Assembly: GCA_963785585.1 (NCBI GenBank)
Contig: CAWAVW010000004.1
Location: 1-64,000, forward strand
DNA length: 64,000 bases
From: Palsa-295 sp963785585
GTDB lineage: Bacteria > Acidobacteriota > Terriglobia > Acidiferrales > UBA7541
Reading direction: 5' to 3'
The stretch's first letter is position 1. The number at the start of each line of letters is the position of its first letter. Below are positions 61,985 through 64,000 of the stretch, piece by piece. A program made the translations under genes and the position numbers. The notes beneath the pieces are model-generated. The model had not been told where the DNA came from and did not search any database. It saw nothing but the letters and a program-made list of their open reading frames with translations.

Positions 61985-62875
61985 ATGAAGGGCAAGTATT
62001 ACACGTTTTTTATTGCTTCCAGTGCTGCCGGCGGTATGCGGCGCCTACGTGTTCCGTTCTATGTCCTGCACGGTCTTGCAATCCTCGCCCTTGTTGGAAG
62101 TATCACCGTCGCAGCCGCGATGGGTTCCTATTCGCGGATGTTGTGGAAGGCCGCCAGCTACAATTCATTGCGCCGCGACCAGGACGCCCTGAAGCAGCAG
62201 TACAAGGCGTTACAGACAGAAGTGAAAGACACAAACCAGCGGCTCGATTCGCTTCAGTCGCTCGCCAGTGAAGTCGCGATGGCCTACGGCATTGCGCGCT
62301 TCCGCCAGACTCCCTTTGCATTCAGTGACGACGAACAATCCGACGCCAACTTCCAGGAATCGGTCGATGAATTCAGCTACTTACAGCGCAATGCCAGCGC
62401 CGTTGCCATGTCAAACGGCGGGATGCGCTTGCTGCCCGCGACCCAGCTGAGCAGTCTCGGCGTGGTCCCGACGCTTTGGCCAGTCGTCGGTGAAATCACC
62501 GGACACTTCGGAGAGCGCCTCGATCCTTTCAGCGGGGAGGGCGCGTTCCACGCCGGCATGGATATCGCGTCGCACTACGGCGACGAAGTTCGCGCCACCG
62601 CCGACGGAGTTGTGACGGTCGTCGAACAGCGCGCCGGTTACGGACGCCTTGTCGTCATTGACCACGGTTTTGGCGTCACGACGTGGTACGGCCACATGTC
62701 GGCTTTTAAGACGCAACCGGGAACCCACGTGAAGCGCGGGGACGTAATCGGTAATGAAGGCGATAGCGGGCGGTCGACCGGCGCGCACTTGCACTACGAA
62801 GTTCGCATCTACAACACACCTGTGAATCCCTGGCGTTATCTGAGTTCCGCGGCAACTGCCGTCCCCGCAGACTGA
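61985..62875 (+). CDS. M23-family metallopeptidase (LytM-type), membrane-anchored
   Basis: ATG 61985 gives 296 residues (MKGKYYTFFIASSAAGGMRR). An N-terminal helix (about 30-50) is followed by a coiled-coil region (LRRDQDALKQQYKALQTEVK, DTNQRLDSLQSLASEV) and the LytM domain: GHFGERLDPFSGEGAFHAGMDIAS with the metal HxxxD, then RLVVIDHGFGVTTWYGHMS and HLHYEVRI with the HxH motif. These are the zinc and catalytic residues of active endopeptidases, so it probably cleaves peptidoglycan cross-bridges. The coiled coil suggests regulation or oligomerisation. Confidence 0.92.
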   Translation: MKGKYYTFFIASSAAGGMRRLRVPFYVLHGLAILALVGSITVAAAMGSYSRMLWKAASYNSLRRDQDALKQQYKALQTEVKDTNQRLDSLQSLASEVAMAYGIARFRQTPFAFSDDEQSDANFQESVDEFSYLQRNASAVAMSNGGMRLLPATQLSSLGVVPTLWPVVGEITGHFGERLDPFSGEGAFHAGMDIASHYGDEVRATADGVVTVVEQRAGYGRLVVIDHGFGVTTWYGHMSAFKTQPGTHVKRGDVIGNEGDSGRSTGAHLHYEVRIYNTPVNPWRYLSSAATAVPAD

Positions 62876-62918
62876 ATCCCCAGATTCCCATTCCCATTGA
62901 AGTTCAATCGACGCTGAA

Positions 62919-63977
62919 TTACTTGCCTCGAACTCCCGTTGCTCCCACCATCGCTGGCGTCACGTTCAAGCTCATCCTCACGTTCCGGCCTTCTTGCTTG
63001 ATCTTCGCTTGATTGATGAGCGCATCCGTGAACGCGATCTGCTGCCGACTCATCTGCTTGCGTGCGTCCGGGCTGGAGAGCGCTACGGATGCCGCCATTC
63101 TCCCGCCCTCGAGCAAAAATGAAATCGTCATCGCATTTTTGGTGGAATCGCATTCCGCCGCAAGCGTTGCATTCAACGTGTCGCCAACCGGCTCGCCCAC
63201 CAGCGTCAGGGCCTTCACACCACGGGCGAGTTCGGCGAGTTGCGGAGCGTTCTGAAATACATCGTAAAAGCCCGGCGGCAGCGCACCTGTCCGCGCCACC
63301 GCGAACAACGGCGCCCCGGCGACTCTCTGGAGGCGGATCTCCATCGCGGGGTCGCGGGGTTGCGGACCTCGCGACACCGTCGTCGCAATCAAATCCGTGG
63401 CTCCGCCGCCGCCGGCGACCATGATCTGCGTGGACGTGAGAAACTCGATCGAAATCGGCGGGTTTCCCGGGGCTTCGTAGATCGACTGCGTGCCTCGAAC
63501 GACCGTCCTGCCCGTACGCAAAACGTAGGCTTTGATTTTTTGCTGGTCGAACCGCCCGTCTCCGACCGCCAGAAACCGGTCCCGTCCCATCACATTTGCC
63601 GGCGTCCAGGAACCTGCGGGCCAATAGGCTAACGCAGCGTGATCTAAATCCCGTGTGTAATCGAATCCAGTGGCGTCAACGAAAGCGGCATACTGCCTGT
63701 CGGCTTGCGGTCCGCCGGAAGCCAGCGTCGTCAGGCTACTTAGCGGGAAATTCTGCAACTTCCTCAGCGTCGCAACATCCATGTAACTCACCACCGGCGC
63801 GTCAGGGGGTAGCTGGCTCATGGCGTCGGGGGGCGGCCCCGCCACCTCCGGCGCGAATACTGGCGCCGTCGATGGGCGCTGGGACTGCCAGTAATAAACG
63901 CCGCCTGCAGCGATGATGAGCAGGATGACAAAAACGAGGATGACGATTCCAGCGCGTTGTGCGGAGGTTGTAGGCAT
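62919..63977 (-). CDS. Membrane-anchored protein of unknown function
   Basis: The 352-residue protein has one N-terminal helix (AGIVILVFVILLIIAAGGVYYW), a Pro-rich linker and a large extracytoplasmic domain with no recognised catalytic motif (segments PPDAPVVSYMDVATLRKLQN, FDYTRDLDHAALAYWPAG, LPPGFYDVFQNAPQLAEL). The domain reads as alternating strands and helices. I know no function; similar chains may occur in Acidobacteriota. Its start, ATG 63977, is 23 bases from the window edge, so its promoter is not visible. Confidence 0.75.
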   Translation of the reverse strand: MPTTSAQRAGIVILVFVILLIIAAGGVYYWQSQRPSTAPVFAPEVAGPPPDAMSQLPPDAPVVSYMDVATLRKLQNFPLSSLTTLASGGPQADRQYAAFVDATGFDYTRDLDHAALAYWPAGSWTPANVMGRDRFLAVGDGRFDQQKIKAYVLRTGRTVVRGTQSIYEAPGNPPISIEFLTSTQIMVAGGGGATDLIATTVSRGPQPRDPAMEIRLQRVAGAPLFAVARTGALPPGFYDVFQNAPQLAELARGVKALTLVGEPVGDTLNATLAAECDSTKNAMTISFLLEGGRMAASVALSSPDARKQMSRQQIAFTDALINQAKIKQEGRNVRMSLNVTPAMVGATGVRGK

Positions 63978-64000
63978 TTGAATGTCTGACGAAACAGAGA

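Noticed and set aside
1..64000. tRNA genes, rRNA genes, CRISPR arrays, insertion sequences or prophage
   Set aside because: None recognised on either strand; no cloverleaf-like stretches, repeat-spacer arrays, transposases, integrases or phage proteins were seen.

Overview
The window looks like a chromosomal segment of an Acidobacteriota bacterium, probably class Terriglobia (Koribacter/Terriglobales-like). This is inferred from moderately high GC, many ATGA-coupled operons, the family content (UpxY-type antiterminator, PilZ proteins, GH10/GH5 enzymes, HMT-MTHFR fusion, small zinc-ribbon and MARGWESK-type proteins) and the absence of proteobacterial hallmarks. No insertion sequence, prophage, CRISPR array, tRNA or rRNA was seen. 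Assignments come from reading motifs only; no database search was run.

Layout. (1) 1-18462, + strand: an exopolysaccharide locus. It holds the C-terminal end of a Wzz/GumC chain-length protein, an ExeA/XrtA-type AAA ATPase carrying a C-terminal LysM domain, a degenerate BY-kinase-like protein, a NusG/UpxY antiterminator, a polyprenyl glycosylphosphotransferase, a WecG/TagA transferase, Ugd, three further glycosyltransferases, a Wzx-like flippase, a Wzy/ligase-like protein, two acyltransferases (the second broken by a 1-base frameshift), a Tat-exported GH10 enzyme and a 2OG-Fe(II) oxygenase. (2) 18480-24869, - strand: a tightly overlapping hisIGDCBHFA operon. In front of it sits a His-rich leader peptide and terminator, and a strong promoter whose predicted start lies only a few bases before the leader ATG. 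(3) 24961-26343, -: lysA. Divergent from it, 26495-30350, +: a promoter, a lysine riboswitch and dapE-dapB-dapA-dapD. (4) 30402-38778: a flavoprotein disulfide reductase, an MBL-PilZ fusion, a zinc-type CDF exporter, a GT39 membrane mannosyltransferase-like protein, a zinc-ribbon microprotein, a STAS protein and a DUF1015 protein. (5) 38927-48207: a second sugar-nucleotide group (HAD phosphatase, UDP-sugar epimerase, DUF3108, PilZ, UDP-sugar dehydrogenase, methyltransferase, Fcl-like reductase, Gmd) and a CpsB-type tyrosine phosphatase. (6) 48291-64000: sulfur amino-acid genes (HMT-MTHFR fusion, CBS), polysaccharide-degrading enzymes (GH5, esterase), small conserved proteins, a CPA2 antiporter, a class A penicillin-binding protein, ThiL, an M23 peptidase and a membrane-anchored protein of unknown function.

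Together these genes make UDP- and GDP-sugars, build, flip, polymerise and decorate a surface polysaccharide, and make histidine, lysine and diaminopimelate. The two amino-acid operons each carry their own RNA switch: ribosome-mediated attenuation for histidine and an aptamer for lysine. These two regulators are the best-supported noteworthy signals in the window.
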